From positions 1 through 18,958 of the forward strand of contig CAZTXQ010000053.1 in the NCBI GenBank assembly GCA_964617375.1: a stretch of DNA of 18,958 bases, given 5' to 3'. The position numbers and the translations under genes were made by a program. The stretch comes from Firm-13 sp964617375. Its GTDB lineage: Bacteria > Bacillota > Clostridia > Saccharofermentanales > Saccharofermentanaceae. Positions 1-6,936 of the stretch are shown piece by piece. How positions within the stretch are numbered: the first letter of the stretch is position 1; each line of letters begins with the position of its first letter. The notes beneath the pieces are model-generated. The model was not told the DNA's origin. It saw only the letters and a program-made list of their open reading frames with translations, and ran no database searches.

Positions 1-232
1 GAGAATATCCTGAACAGCAGCTTTTTCTTTTCCCCGACAGCGTGAAACCCGCAAATTTCGTTTTCTGAATCGTCGTTTGACGCGAATTTTCATGAACCGT
101 TTTAGTAGATAATGATATAATAATATTCGTGTGAACAGATGAACCGCACAGACTTTTTGAAACCTCCTACATAACGATACTGAAAGTATTTTAAGATGCT
201 GTTCAAGGCCTTCTATCAGGAATTTGTCTTTT

Positions 233-256
233 CATATCGTATATTTTACCGATATG
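233..256. repeat. Perfect inverted repeat, possible operator
   Basis: CATATCG at 233-239 is exactly mirrored by CGATATG at 250-256, with a 10-base A+T-rich spacer. It ends 85 bases before the alcohol dehydrogenase start and just upstream of the weak promoter candidate. The arm size and centre-to-centre distance (about 1.6 helical turns) suit a dimeric regulator site. No T-run follows it, so it is not a terminator. Which protein binds, if any, is unknown. Confidence 0.4.
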
Positions 257-280
257 GAATTATTTGCAAATTGTTATTAT

Positions 281-310
281 TTGAACGCCTGCTTCCGTAT
301 ATCCTATCAG
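281..310 (+). promoter_or_regulatory. Weak candidate promoter for the alcohol dehydrogenase unit
   Basis: TTGAAC (281-286) and TATCAG (305-310) are 18 bases apart, each matching four of six positions of the sigma-A consensus. Transcription would begin near 317, just before the GGAGG at 331-335. The match is modest, and in A+T-rich DNA it could be chance. Confidence 0.25.
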
Positions 311-341
311 TATGAGATCATAAGAACAGCGGAGGATTATT

Positions 342-1514
342 ATGAACGATTTTACATTTTACGCTCCTACATATTTCGCCTTTGGGCGCAAGAGTGAACA
401 GGCGGTTGGAAGTCTCGTCAAGCGTTTTGGAGGTTCCAAAGTACTGATCCATTACGGCGGCGGTTCCATTAAGCAGAACGGTGTTTATGACAAGGTTACG
501 GCATCTCTTGCGGAATATGATATCCCCTATCTGGAGCTTGGCGGAGTAACTCCGAATCCGAGAAGCGGTCTTGTGTATAAAGGTATTGATCTGTGCCGCA
601 GGGAGGGAATCGACTTTATTCTGGCCGTCGGAGGCGGAAGTGCAATTGACTCCGCCAAAGCAATCGCAGCCGGTGCCGTATATGAAGGCGATTTCTGGGA
701 CTTCTACGAGAAAGGCATACCTGTCACCAAGGCTCTCAAAATCGGTACCGTTCTGACCATCGCGGCGGCAGGCAGCGAAGGTTCACCCGATTCGGTCATT
801 ACACACGAAAAAGGAATGTTTAAGAGAGGCGCTTCCGGCGAAGCCCTTCGTCCGGCATTTTCGATACTTAATCCGGAGTTTACCTGTACGCTGAATGCCT
901 ATCAGACAGCCTGCGGTATTACGGATATTATGGCTCATGTCTGTGAGCGGTATTTTTCGAACACGAAGAACGTCGAAGTCACGGACCGTCTCTGCGAGGG
1001 TGTCCTCAAGACGATGATTACGGAAGCTCCAAAGGTAATCGCCAATCTGAATGATTACGAAGCACGCGCCAATATCATGTGGGCCGGAATGGTCGCGCAC
1101 AATAACATCTGCGGCGTCGGAAGAGAGCAGGACTGGAGCAGTCACCAGATCGAGCATGAGCTGTCATCTCTATATGATGTGGCTCACGGCGCCGGTCTGG
1201 CCGTAATCATGCCCGCCTGGATGGAGCATGTTATGTCACATGATTTGAGCCGCTTTGCGCAGTTTGCGGTACGTGTCTGGGATGTTGATATGAATTTTTC
1301 GGATCCCGAGATCACGGCCAGGGAAGGAATCAAGAGATTCCGGGCATTTCTGGTAACTATCGGAATGCCGAAGAACTTTGCGGAAATCCATGCGAATGAG
1401 AAAGACATACCGGAACTGGTTCGCCATCTTGGTGTAACGGACGAAGACAGAATCGGCGGATTTGTGAAGCTGGGACCTAAGGATGTAGAAGCAATTTATA
1501 AATTGGCGCTATAG
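342..1514 (+). CDS. Iron-containing alcohol dehydrogenase, BdhA/YqhD type
   Basis: Probably a cytosolic NAD(P)H-dependent alcohol/aldehyde oxidoreductase of the group III metal-dependent family, 390 aa, the usual full length. The dinucleotide-binding part contains GGGS at 39-42 and GGGSAIDSAK at 97-106. The metal site is complete: Asp195 and His199 in GITDIMAH, His268 in SSHQIEHE and His282 in VAHGAG, spaced as in E. coli YqhD (D194, H198, H267, H281). The start is fixed by GGAGG at 331-335, six bases before the ATG. The next gene begins nine bases after the stop with its own GGAGG, so the two are very likely co-transcribed. One oddity is the segment AAAGSEGSPDS at 141-151, where relatives have a TGSE(S/M)N-like motif, so substrate preference may differ. 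The family is secure; the natural substrate is not known. Confidence 0.93.
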   Translation: MNDFTFYAPTYFAFGRKSEQAVGSLVKRFGGSKVLIHYGGGSIKQNGVYDKVTASLAEYDIPYLELGGVTPNPRSGLVYKGIDLCRREGIDFILAVGGGSAIDSAKAIAAGAVYEGDFWDFYEKGIPVTKALKIGTVLTIAAAGSEGSPDSVITHEKGMFKRGASGEALRPAFSILNPEFTCTLNAYQTACGITDIMAHVCERYFSNTKNVEVTDRLCEGVLKTMITEAPKVIANLNDYEARANIMWAGMVAHNNICGVGREQDWSSHQIEHELSSLYDVAHGAGLAVIMPAWMEHVMSHDLSRFAQFAVRVWDVDMNFSDPEITAREGIKRFRAFLVTIGMPKNFAEIHANEKDIPELVRHLGVTDEDRIGGFVKLGPKDVEAIYKLAL

Positions 1515-1523
1515 GAGGAAGCT

Positions 1524-2501
1524 ATGGATCAGAGAATTATTAGGTGGGGTGTACTGGGATGTGCCGGCATAGCCGAGAACCGGGTGATACCGGGGATACT
1601 GGAATCTTCGAACGGCAAACTGCAGGCGATTTCAAGCCGCGGCAACAACGAGAAGCTCGCACGTTTCCGGCAGAAATTCCAACCGGAAGCAGCCTATTCC
1701 GATTATGAGGATCTCCTGAATGACCCGGAAGTCGAAGCGGTCTATATACCGCTTCCCAACGGTCTTCATTTCGATTGGGTTCTTCGCGCCGCCAACAAGG
1801 GAAAGCATGTCCTGTGTGAGAAACCTCTCGGCATTTCCAAGAAGCAGGTCATTCAAATGCGTGATATATGCGAAATGAACGGCGTACAGCTGATGGAGGC
1901 CTTCGCATACCGGCACAGCCCGCTTACCATGAAGGCCAAGAGCATTGTGGATTCCGGCATTCTGGGCGAGATCCAGTTTATCGAGTCGCATTACGGGTAC
2001 AATCTGAAAAATGAAGAAGATGTACGGTTTTCGGAGCCGCTTTACGGCGGAGCCACCTATGACGTTGGATGCTACAACATCAATCTGATTCGCTATCTGG
2101 CAGGTTCCGAGCCGGCGAAAATATGCGCGGTCGGCAATCTTTCCGAGAAACACAGAGTAGATGTCGACAGCAGTATCCTGATGGATTTCAGGAACGGTAT
2201 TCAGGCATTCTCCTTCTGCAGCATGGCGATTTCGAAGACATGCTTCTACAAGGTTATCGGCACGGAAGGTATTCTGACCGTAAACGACGAATACAATTCG
2301 AAAGGCAAGACAAGTATCCATATCTCTACGGAGAACGGCTGCAAGGAGATCGATGTAGAGTGCCCGGACAACTACATGCTTGAAATCGAGCAGTTCGGCC
2401 GCGTAATTATGGGAGAAGAGAAGCCTCTCGTTTCGATTGAAGATTCGATCGGAAATGCCGCCGCGATCGACGAAGCATTGAAGCAGATTATCGGCCGCTA
2501 A
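1524..2501 (+). CDS. Gfo/Idh/MocA-family NAD(P)-dependent oxidoreductase
   Basis: A 325-aa soluble dehydrogenase of the glucose-fructose oxidoreductase/inositol dehydrogenase family, which oxidises or reduces sugars, polyols or related compounds using tightly bound NAD(P). The N-terminal Rossmann fold shows GVLGCAGIAENRVIPG at 9-24, and the family EKP signature with its catalytic lysine (Lys100) is at 99-101. The second domain has GGATYDVGCYNIN at 175-187; the DVGCY form with Tyr184, in place of the DxGxH of inositol dehydrogenases, points to the glucose-fructose oxidoreductase/xylose dehydrogenase-like branch. GGAGG lies a few bases before the ATG, and only nine bases separate it from the alcohol dehydrogenase stop, so they form one operon. 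The pair suggests reduction or oxidation of a carbohydrate-derived carbonyl, but the substrate cannot be named. Confidence 0.9.
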   Translation: MDQRIIRWGVLGCAGIAENRVIPGILESSNGKLQAISSRGNNEKLARFRQKFQPEAAYSDYEDLLNDPEVEAVYIPLPNGLHFDWVLRAANKGKHVLCEKPLGISKKQVIQMRDICEMNGVQLMEAFAYRHSPLTMKAKSIVDSGILGEIQFIESHYGYNLKNEEDVRFSEPLYGGATYDVGCYNINLIRYLAGSEPAKICAVGNLSEKHRVDVDSSILMDFRNGIQAFSFCSMAISKTCFYKVIGTEGILTVNDEYNSKGKTSIHISTENGCKEIDVECPDNYMLEIEQFGRVIMGEEKPLVSIEDSIGNAAAIDEALKQIIGR

Positions 2502-2521
2502 TCATTCGTTGACAGTAAGAC

Positions 2522-2617
2522 AAAGGGGTCTTTGCAGGCGTGGAAACGCTGCTCCGAATACCGGCATTTTTGTCCGGTGTCCGGGCGGCGCAAGTACAAA
2601 CTGCAAGGATCCTTTTT
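2522..2617 (+). terminator. Branched terminator-like RNA structure after the oxidoreductase gene
   Basis: Twenty bases after the oxidoreductase stop, AAAGGGGTCTTTGCAG (2522-2537) pairs, with small defects, with CTGCAAGGATCCTTT (2601-2615). The closing stem runs into TTTTT (2613-2617), as in an intrinsic terminator. Enclosed are a GCGT-GGAA-ACGC hairpin (2538-2549) and a second arm made of TGCTC (2550-2554) with GGGCG (2583-2587), capped by ACCGG (2560-2564) with CCGGT (2574-2578). This is a three-way junction, more complex than a normal terminator. A separate promoter for the next operon lies downstream, so ending the dehydrogenase transcript is the simplest role; a riboswitch-like role is possible. 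I could not match it to a known class. Confidence 0.6.
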
Positions 2618-2644
2618 CATGATTTCATATACGATTTACCGGAA

Positions 2645-2663
2645 ATATGGAAGGTCGCCATAT
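2645..2663. repeat. Inverted repeat next to the ABC transporter promoter
   Basis: ATATGG (2645-2650) and CCATAT (2658-2663) form a perfect inverted repeat with a seven-base spacer. It ends nine bases before the TTGACA -35 box of the transporter promoter, a place where activators or repressors often bind. It could be an operator; no regulator gene is adjacent. Confidence 0.35.
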
Positions 2664-2672
2664 GTTACTGAT

Positions 2673-2701
2673 TTGACAAGAGTACAATCCTGTAATAATT
2701 T
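2673..2701 (+). promoter_or_regulatory. Candidate sigma-A promoter of the ABC transporter operon
   Basis: A perfect TTGACA (2673-2678) is followed after 17 bases by TAATTT (2696-2701), a poor -10 box; a TAATAA at 2693-2698 is a closer but mis-spaced alternative. The start would be near 2708, giving a leader of about 50 bases before the lipoprotein gene. Confidence 0.45.
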
Positions 2702-2760
2702 GTAAGTATAAAACGCCATCCGTATTGTTTGACGTAAATTAAAAAGGACGGTAAAACATA

Positions 2761-3846
2761 ATGCATAATTCAAAACGGGTTCAAAGAATTGCGGGGATGA
2801 TCCTGACGGCAGCGATGCTGCTTTCGGCTGCCGGCTGTTCTTCCGGAACAACACAAACCGAACCGGCAAATACAACATCGGCTGCAGAAACGACTGCGGC
2901 AGCCGTAACGGAATCGACAGCAGAAACCACTGCGGCTGCGGAAACCTCCGCAATCGAGAAGACGAATGTTCGTGTCGCGGGACTTAAAGGACCGACAGGT
3001 ATCGGAATGGTCAGTCTTATGGCAGCTTCCGATGCCGGAACCGCCGCGAATTCGTATACATTTACCATGACGGGAACTCCCGATGATATCGTTGCCATGC
3101 TGAGCAGCGGCGATGTGGATATAGCCGCTCTGCCTACGAATCTGGCTGCGGTTCTGTATCAGAAAACCAATAAGAGCATTCAGATTCTGGCCGTGAACAC
3201 ACTGGGCGTTCTTTATGTTCTGGAAAACGGTGATACGGTACATTCGATCGCCGATCTTTCCGGGAAAGACCTGTATGCGACCGGCCAGGCCTCGGTACCA
3301 GAGTATGTTCTCAATGATCTCTTAAAGAACGCCGGTATTGCGGACTCCGTCAACATCACCTACAAGACGGAGCATTCGGAGCTTGCGACTCTCGCGGCGT
3401 CCGGGAAGGCAGATCTCGTGATGCTGCCCGAGCCTTTTGTCACGACGGTCTTAAGCAAGAATCCGGATTTCAGGATTGCTCTTGATCTTACCGACGAATG
3501 GAAAAAGGTATATTCCGACAGTGAGCTTGCCATGGGCTGCATCGTCGTTACGACAGAGTTTGCGAACGCACATCCGGAAGCGGTAGAGGCCTTCCTTAAC
3601 GAGTATAAAGCATCTGCCGAATCGGTTATTACCGATCCCGCAGCCGCTTCCGAACTGGTCGTCAAGTATGGCATCATGGCGGATGCTAAGCTCGCCGAAT
3701 CTGCCATCCCGAACTGCAACATTGTCATGATCGCGGGGCAGGATATGAAGACGATCCTCACGCCGTTTTATCAGACGCTCTTTGACGCAAACCCGAAGTC
3801 CGTCGGCGGAACGCTGCCGGATGATGCCTTTTACTATGTAAAATAA
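2761..3846 (+). CDS. ABC transporter solute-binding lipoprotein, NMT1/SsuA/ThiY-like
   Basis: The extracellular substrate-capture subunit of an ABC importer, 361 aa. A lipoprotein signal peptide is clear: basic residues to Arg9, a hydrophobic core, then LLSAAGC with the lipidated Cys26. A low-complexity Thr/Ala/Glu/Ser linker (27-67) tethers the domain to the membrane. The mature part starts around VRVAGLKGPTGIGM (70-83) and has the two-lobe pattern of the nitrate/sulfonate/HMP-thiamine type binders, including a DVDIAALPTNLA segment and LVMLPEPF, typical of this class. The start has an AAAGGA-like site about 12 bases upstream. The permease begins 25 bases after the stop, so this is the first gene of a three-gene transporter operon. 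No substrate-specific residue pattern is evident: sulfonates, nitrate, thiamine precursors or another small molecule are all possible. Confidence 0.88.
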   Translation: MHNSKRVQRIAGMILTAAMLLSAAGCSSGTTQTEPANTTSAAETTAAAVTESTAETTAAAETSAIEKTNVRVAGLKGPTGIGMVSLMAASDAGTAANSYTFTMTGTPDDIVAMLSSGDVDIAALPTNLAAVLYQKTNKSIQILAVNTLGVLYVLENGDTVHSIADLSGKDLYATGQASVPEYVLNDLLKNAGIADSVNITYKTEHSELATLAASGKADLVMLPEPFVTTVLSKNPDFRIALDLTDEWKKVYSDSELAMGCIVVTTEFANAHPEAVEAFLNEYKASAESVITDPAAASELVVKYGIMADAKLAESAIPNCNIVMIAGQDMKTILTPFYQTLFDANPKSVGGTLPDDAFYYVK

Positions 3847-3871
3847 GCAGGGAAGTATTGGGTGATTTGTG

Positions 3872-4756
3872 ATGGCGGACCGGAATTTTAGCTCCGGAAA
3901 TACCAATGACAAGACCGGGAACCCGGTATGGACGCTTTTAAAGCGTTTGTACTGGATTCCCGTTGCGTTGTTCTGGATACTCGTCTGGCAGATTCTCTAT
4001 ATGACAGTGCAAAAGGACCTGCTTCTCGCTTCGCCCGCAGCGGTCTTTTCGAGTCTTGTCCGTCTTTCCGGCACACCCGAATTCTGGAAGGACTGCCTTT
4101 TTTCCCTGTTTCGGATCCAGACAGGATATCTGGCCGGAGTTCTAATCGGAACTCTGCTGGCCGTCGTTACCGTACGTTTCAAATGGATCCACCGGTTTAT
4201 TTATCCCGTCGTAAGCGCGATTCGTTCCACACCCGTCGCTTCGTTTATTATTCTTGCATTGGTCTGGATGTCAAACGAAAAAGTGGTCATTTTTATTGTG
4301 TTTCTCATGGTGTTCCCGATCGTCTGGACCAACGTTTCAGAAGGCATTGTCAAGACCGACAAACAGCTTCTGGAAATGGCGCAAGTATTTCATATCAGCC
4401 GCGGCCAGACGCTTCGTTATATACGAATTCCTTCCGTACTTCCTTTTTTCGTTACATCTGCGACCACCGGCCTGGGGCTGGCCTGGAAGGCGGGAATCGC
4501 GGCGGAAGTCCTGAGTACTCCATCCTTTTCACTCGGGACGAAGCTGTACGAAGCGAAAATATATCTGGAGACACCGGATCTCCTGGCGTTTACGATCGTC
4601 ATCGTGATCATCAGTCTCCTGCTCGAAAAGCTTCTCGTCATTATCCTGAAGAAGAGCGGCGTCTATTTTCGAAAACACGGAAGATACGGATTGCCGGGAA
4701 ATTCGCCTGTGCCTGACGCGAATTCTCAGACGGGAACGGGGGAGAGCGGTACATGA
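3872..4756 (+). CDS. ABC transporter permease, SsuC/TauC-like
   Basis: The membrane channel subunit of the importer, 294 aa from this ATG. About six hydrophobic segments are visible, starting at roughly 28-46, 85-102, 110-133, 138-155, 195-215 and 240-265. The cytoplasmic EAA loop that docks on the ATPase is at 168-187 (EMAQVFHISRGQ, then IRIP). A GTG three bases upstream is an alternative start; the ATG is preferred because GGGTGA at 3860-3865 is then six bases away. The stop overlaps the ATPase start by four bases (ATGA), indicating coupled translation. The hydrophilic C-terminal tail of nearly 30 residues, rich in Gly/Ser/Pro, is longer than usual. The family is certain, the substrate unknown. 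Confidence 0.88.
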   Translation: MADRNFSSGNTNDKTGNPVWTLLKRLYWIPVALFWILVWQILYMTVQKDLLLASPAAVFSSLVRLSGTPEFWKDCLFSLFRIQTGYLAGVLIGTLLAVVTVRFKWIHRFIYPVVSAIRSTPVASFIILALVWMSNEKVVIFIVFLMVFPIVWTNVSEGIVKTDKQLLEMAQVFHISRGQTLRYIRIPSVLPFFVTSATTGLGLAWKAGIAAEVLSTPSFSLGTKLYEAKIYLETPDLLAFTIVIVIISLLLEKLLVIILKKSGVYFRKHGRYGLPGNSPVPDANSQTGTGESGT

Positions 4757-5349
4757 TCATCGGAACGGAACATGTTTTTTTATCGTACGGCAATACATGC
4801 GTACTTGAAGACTTTTCCATTCGCCTTCCCGATAAAGGCATTATCGGCTTGTTCGGCCCTTCCGGCTGCGGAAAAACCACGTTCCTGCACCTGCTGGCCG
4901 GACTGATCCGGCCGGATTCGGGCACGGTAACCGGACCGGAATCGGATAGGATCGCGGTTGTTTTCCAGGAGGACCGCTTGATCCCGTGGATGACGGCCTC
5001 CGATAATATTGATCTTATCGTAAAGGACAGGACCGTTACGGATTCATGGATGGAGCGGATCAGGATGAGGGATCAGAAATTCATGTACCCGCACGAGTTG
5101 AGCGGAGGGATGAAGCGCCGCGTAGCGCTTGCCCGCGCATTGGCGTTCCAATCGGGGCTCCTTATGCTGGATGAACCTTTTAACGGTCTTGATGAAGAAC
5201 TTAAGAATCTCTTCTATGATCTCATTCGAAAAGCCGCTTTGGAGAAGCCTGTGCTTCTTATTTGTCATGACTGGGACGAAATCGAGCTCTTATCGGATCA
5301 GATCTATAAAGCAGCGGGGATTCCTCTTCAGGTCAATCGCGTCCGGTAA
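4753..5349 (+). CDS. ABC transporter ATP-binding protein, short SsuB/TauB-like
   Basis: The cytoplasmic ATPase that powers the importer. All motifs are present in order: Walker A GPSGCGKT (35-42), Q-loop Gln72 in VFQEDRLIPW, signature LSGGM (116-120), Walker B LLMLDE with catalytic Glu141, D-loop region GLDEE, and switch His172 in CHDWDE. At 198 aa it is clearly shorter than the 240-260 aa usual for SsuB/TauB; the Q-loop to signature helical region is compact and the C-terminal tail is nearly absent. The frame is open to a clean stop and no continuation is seen, so this is a naturally short form rather than a truncation. The ATG overlaps the permease stop by four bases. The convergent amylase-family gene ends 39 bases further on, with no strong terminator between them. 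Confidence 0.9.
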   Translation: MIIGTEHVFLSYGNTCVLEDFSIRLPDKGIIGLFGPSGCGKTTFLHLLAGLIRPDSGTVTGPESDRIAVVFQEDRLIPWMTASDNIDLIVKDRTVTDSWMERIRMRDQKFMYPHELSGGMKRRVALARALAFQSGLLMLDEPFNGLDEELKNLFYDLIRKAALEKPVLLICHDWDEIELLSDQIYKAAGIPLQVNRVR

Positions 5350-5388
5350 TCTGCATACCGGCTGTTCCTTACAATCGGCGTATTTTTA

Positions 5389-6848
5389 TCAGAACGGCTC
5401 CCACAGCACTCCCAAAAACGGTTCGAGGACCGAGCCTCCGCCAAAGTCGTGAACTTTCCCGCTGATAAGATCGCGGGCTCTGCCGGCATTTGCGTTAAAA
5501 TGAGCTTGGTAAGGCTTGTCGGATGCATTTATTGCAACCAGAACACGCTCGTTTCCGAAGGACCGTTCAAAAATAATCTGTTCATTGGTGAGCAGGAGTA
5601 CCGTAAACTCTCCGTAGGCAAGTGCTTTGCTCGCTTTTCGCGCGGCGGCGAGAGCAGCAATATACGATCCCAGATCGTTTTTGACCGGAGCGTCATAGGA
5701 TTGCCGCAAAGCATGATCGCCGTCTCTTTTCAGTCCTTCGGCGCCCCATTCACTTCCGTAATAGAGGCAGGGTATTCCCGGCATCCCGAAGAGAATTGTG
5801 TAGAGCGGTTTGAGTTCGCGCTTATCCTTAAGCTCGCTTGCGATGCGGGTAACGTCGTGGTTGTCAGCGAAGGAAAGAAGATTAAGGCCGCGGTAAAGAG
5901 TCCAGTTCTCACTGCCGAACTGACGTTTGAGAGAATGTCCGATCTCAAACATATTCATGGAATTGAAGCTGGAATAGAGGCCCTTATAGCACTCGTAATT
6001 CGTGGCACTGTGCATCATCAAGGGATTCGTGATCTGCTTATAATCGCCGTGAATCATCTCGCCGAGAAGGAAGAAATCGCTTCTCAGGGACAGACAGAAA
6101 TCGTGCAGATCCTTAAGAAACCCGCGGTCGATCATATAGGCTACGTCAAGACGAAGACCGTCGATTCCGAACTCGTTTATCCAGAAGGCGACGGAATCCA
6201 GGATATAGCGGCGGCAATCAGGGTGATTCAGATTAAGCTTAACAAGTGAATCATGGCCTTCCCAGCCCTCATACCACAGATGATCGTTAAAACGATTGTT
6301 GCCGTCACGGATGAAGAACCAATCCTTATACAGTGAATTCTGACGATTCGCGAGCACGTCCTGAAAGGCCCAGAAGCCGCGTCCGACGTGGTTAAAGACA
6401 CCGTCGAGAACNNNNNNNNNNNNNNNNNNNNNNNNNNNNNNNNNNNNNNNNNNNNNNNNNNNNNNNNNNNNNNNNNNNNNNNNNNNNNNNNNNNNNNNNN
6501 NNNNNNNNNNNCGTCCTGAAAGGCCCAGAAGCCGCGTCCGACGTGGTTAAAGACACCGTCGAGAACAACCCTGATTCCGGCCTCGTGAAGCTTGCCGGAG
6601 CATTCCTTGAAGTCTTCGTTTGTCCCGAGCCTCGCATCAATCTTCAAGTAATCCGTCGCATCGTACCCGTGCCTTTCGGATTCAAAAATCGGATTAAACA
6701 GAATCGCCCCGATATTCATTTCTTGAAAATAGGGAATCCATTCCGAAACTTTCCGGAGACGATTTGTTACGATTCCGTCGTTTTCATGCGGAGCGCCGCA
6801 AAATCCCAGCGTATAAATCTGATAAAAAACACTTTCGTCGTACCACAT
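5389..6848 (-). CDS. GH13 alpha-amylase-family glycosidase, interrupted by an artefactual gap
   Basis: An intracellular alpha-glucan-acting enzyme (no signal peptide). As printed the gene is split by 100 Ns, with the two parts in different frames. Removing the Ns and one of the two identical 55-base flanks (155 bases in all) restores a single frame of 434 aa, reading smoothly FWAFQD-VLANRQ across the join. All four GH13 regions are present in corrected numbering: DGVFNH (Asp97, Asn101, His102), GLRLD (Arg181, nucleophile Asp183), LLGE (acid/base Glu212) and FADNHD (His279, Asp280). The length is short for the family, with little room for extra domains. The start is the ATG at 6848, preceded by GGGAGG; a TTG upstream at 6863 lies within that ribosome site and is rejected. 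It is divergent from egsA. Exact specificity (alpha-amylase, cyclomaltodextrinase or oligosaccharide hydrolase) cannot be settled. Confidence 0.9.
6357..6566. repeat. 55-base direct repeat flanking the gap, an assembly duplicate
   Basis: Bases 6357-6411 and 6512-6566 are identical over 55 positions, and each copy abuts the Ns. A 55-base exact end overlap is what a de Bruijn assembler leaves when two graph edges share a k-mer and a scaffolder then joins them with Ns. Collapsing the pair puts the two halves of the GH13 gene in one frame, which a true repeat would not be expected to do. Confidence 0.93.
6412..6511. other. Assembly gap of exactly 100 N
   Basis: One hundred undetermined bases inside the GH13 gene. 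The round number is the standard placeholder for a gap of unknown size. Sequence on each side overlaps by 55 identical bases, so no real sequence appears to be missing. Confidence 0.98.
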
Positions 6849-6895
6849 ATGTGTACCTCCCAATGCCGTCGGTGGATTTACTTTTCATTACAGTC

Positions 6896-6901
6896 ATTAT
6901 A
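6896..6901 (-). promoter_or_regulatory. Consensus -10 box for the GH13 gene
   Basis: On the minus strand this reads TATAAT, a perfect -10 box, about 47 bases upstream of the GH13 start codon at 6848. The -35 region at 17-base spacing (TTCTCT) is poor. On the plus strand TTTACT (6877-6882) and TATGCT (6900-6905) are 17 bases apart and could serve egsA, so the two promoters would overlap. Confidence 0.4.
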
Positions 6902-6936
6902 TGCTAATTTCGCTGAGAAGAGAATTTGAGGCGGAA

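Larger units (their letters stand above)
1..341. other. Non-coding leader upstream of the alcohol dehydrogenase gene
   Basis: No convincing gene is visible here on either strand. The stretch is A+T-rich and holds a TATAAT hexamer at 116-121 without a good -35 partner at 17 bases, a perfect inverted repeat at 233-256, and a weak promoter candidate at 281-310. An AGGAGG-like string on the minus strand near 161-166 is not followed by a usable reading frame. It is probably the control region of the downstream dehydrogenase; the window edge hides what lies to the left. Confidence 0.5.

Noticed and set aside
155..170. Ribosome-site-like AGGAGG on the minus strand suggesting a leftward gene
   Set aside because: Only a frame of about 16 codons with a poor start follows before a stop; no coding signal.
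2509..2514. TTGACA as a promoter -35 box after the oxidoreductase stop
   Set aside because: No -10-like hexamer occurs 16-18 bases downstream; the position falls in the structured RNA.
2522..2617. TPP, guanidine (ykkC) or cobalamin riboswitch
   Set aside because: The conserved sequence cores of these classes are absent, and the next operon appears to have its own promoter downstream of the structure.
3928..4716. A 262-codon open frame in another + frame inside the permease gene
   Set aside because: The overlapping permease has clear membrane segments and an EAA loop; the other frame is Arg/Ser-rich and typical of an out-of-frame translation.
5343..5361. CCGGT/ACCGG hairpin after the ATPase gene as a terminator
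   Set aside because: The stem has only five pairs, a nine-base loop, and no T-run directly after it on either strand.
5449..6249. A 266-codon open frame on the + strand opposite the GH13 gene
   Set aside because: It is an antisense shadow of a gene with four conserved catalytic regions, lacks a ribosome site and resembles no family I recognise.
6357..6566. True tandem repeat or frameshifted GH13 pseudogene
   Set aside because: The copies are identical and both abut a 100-N placeholder; collapsing them restores the frame, so an assembly overlap is the simpler explanation.
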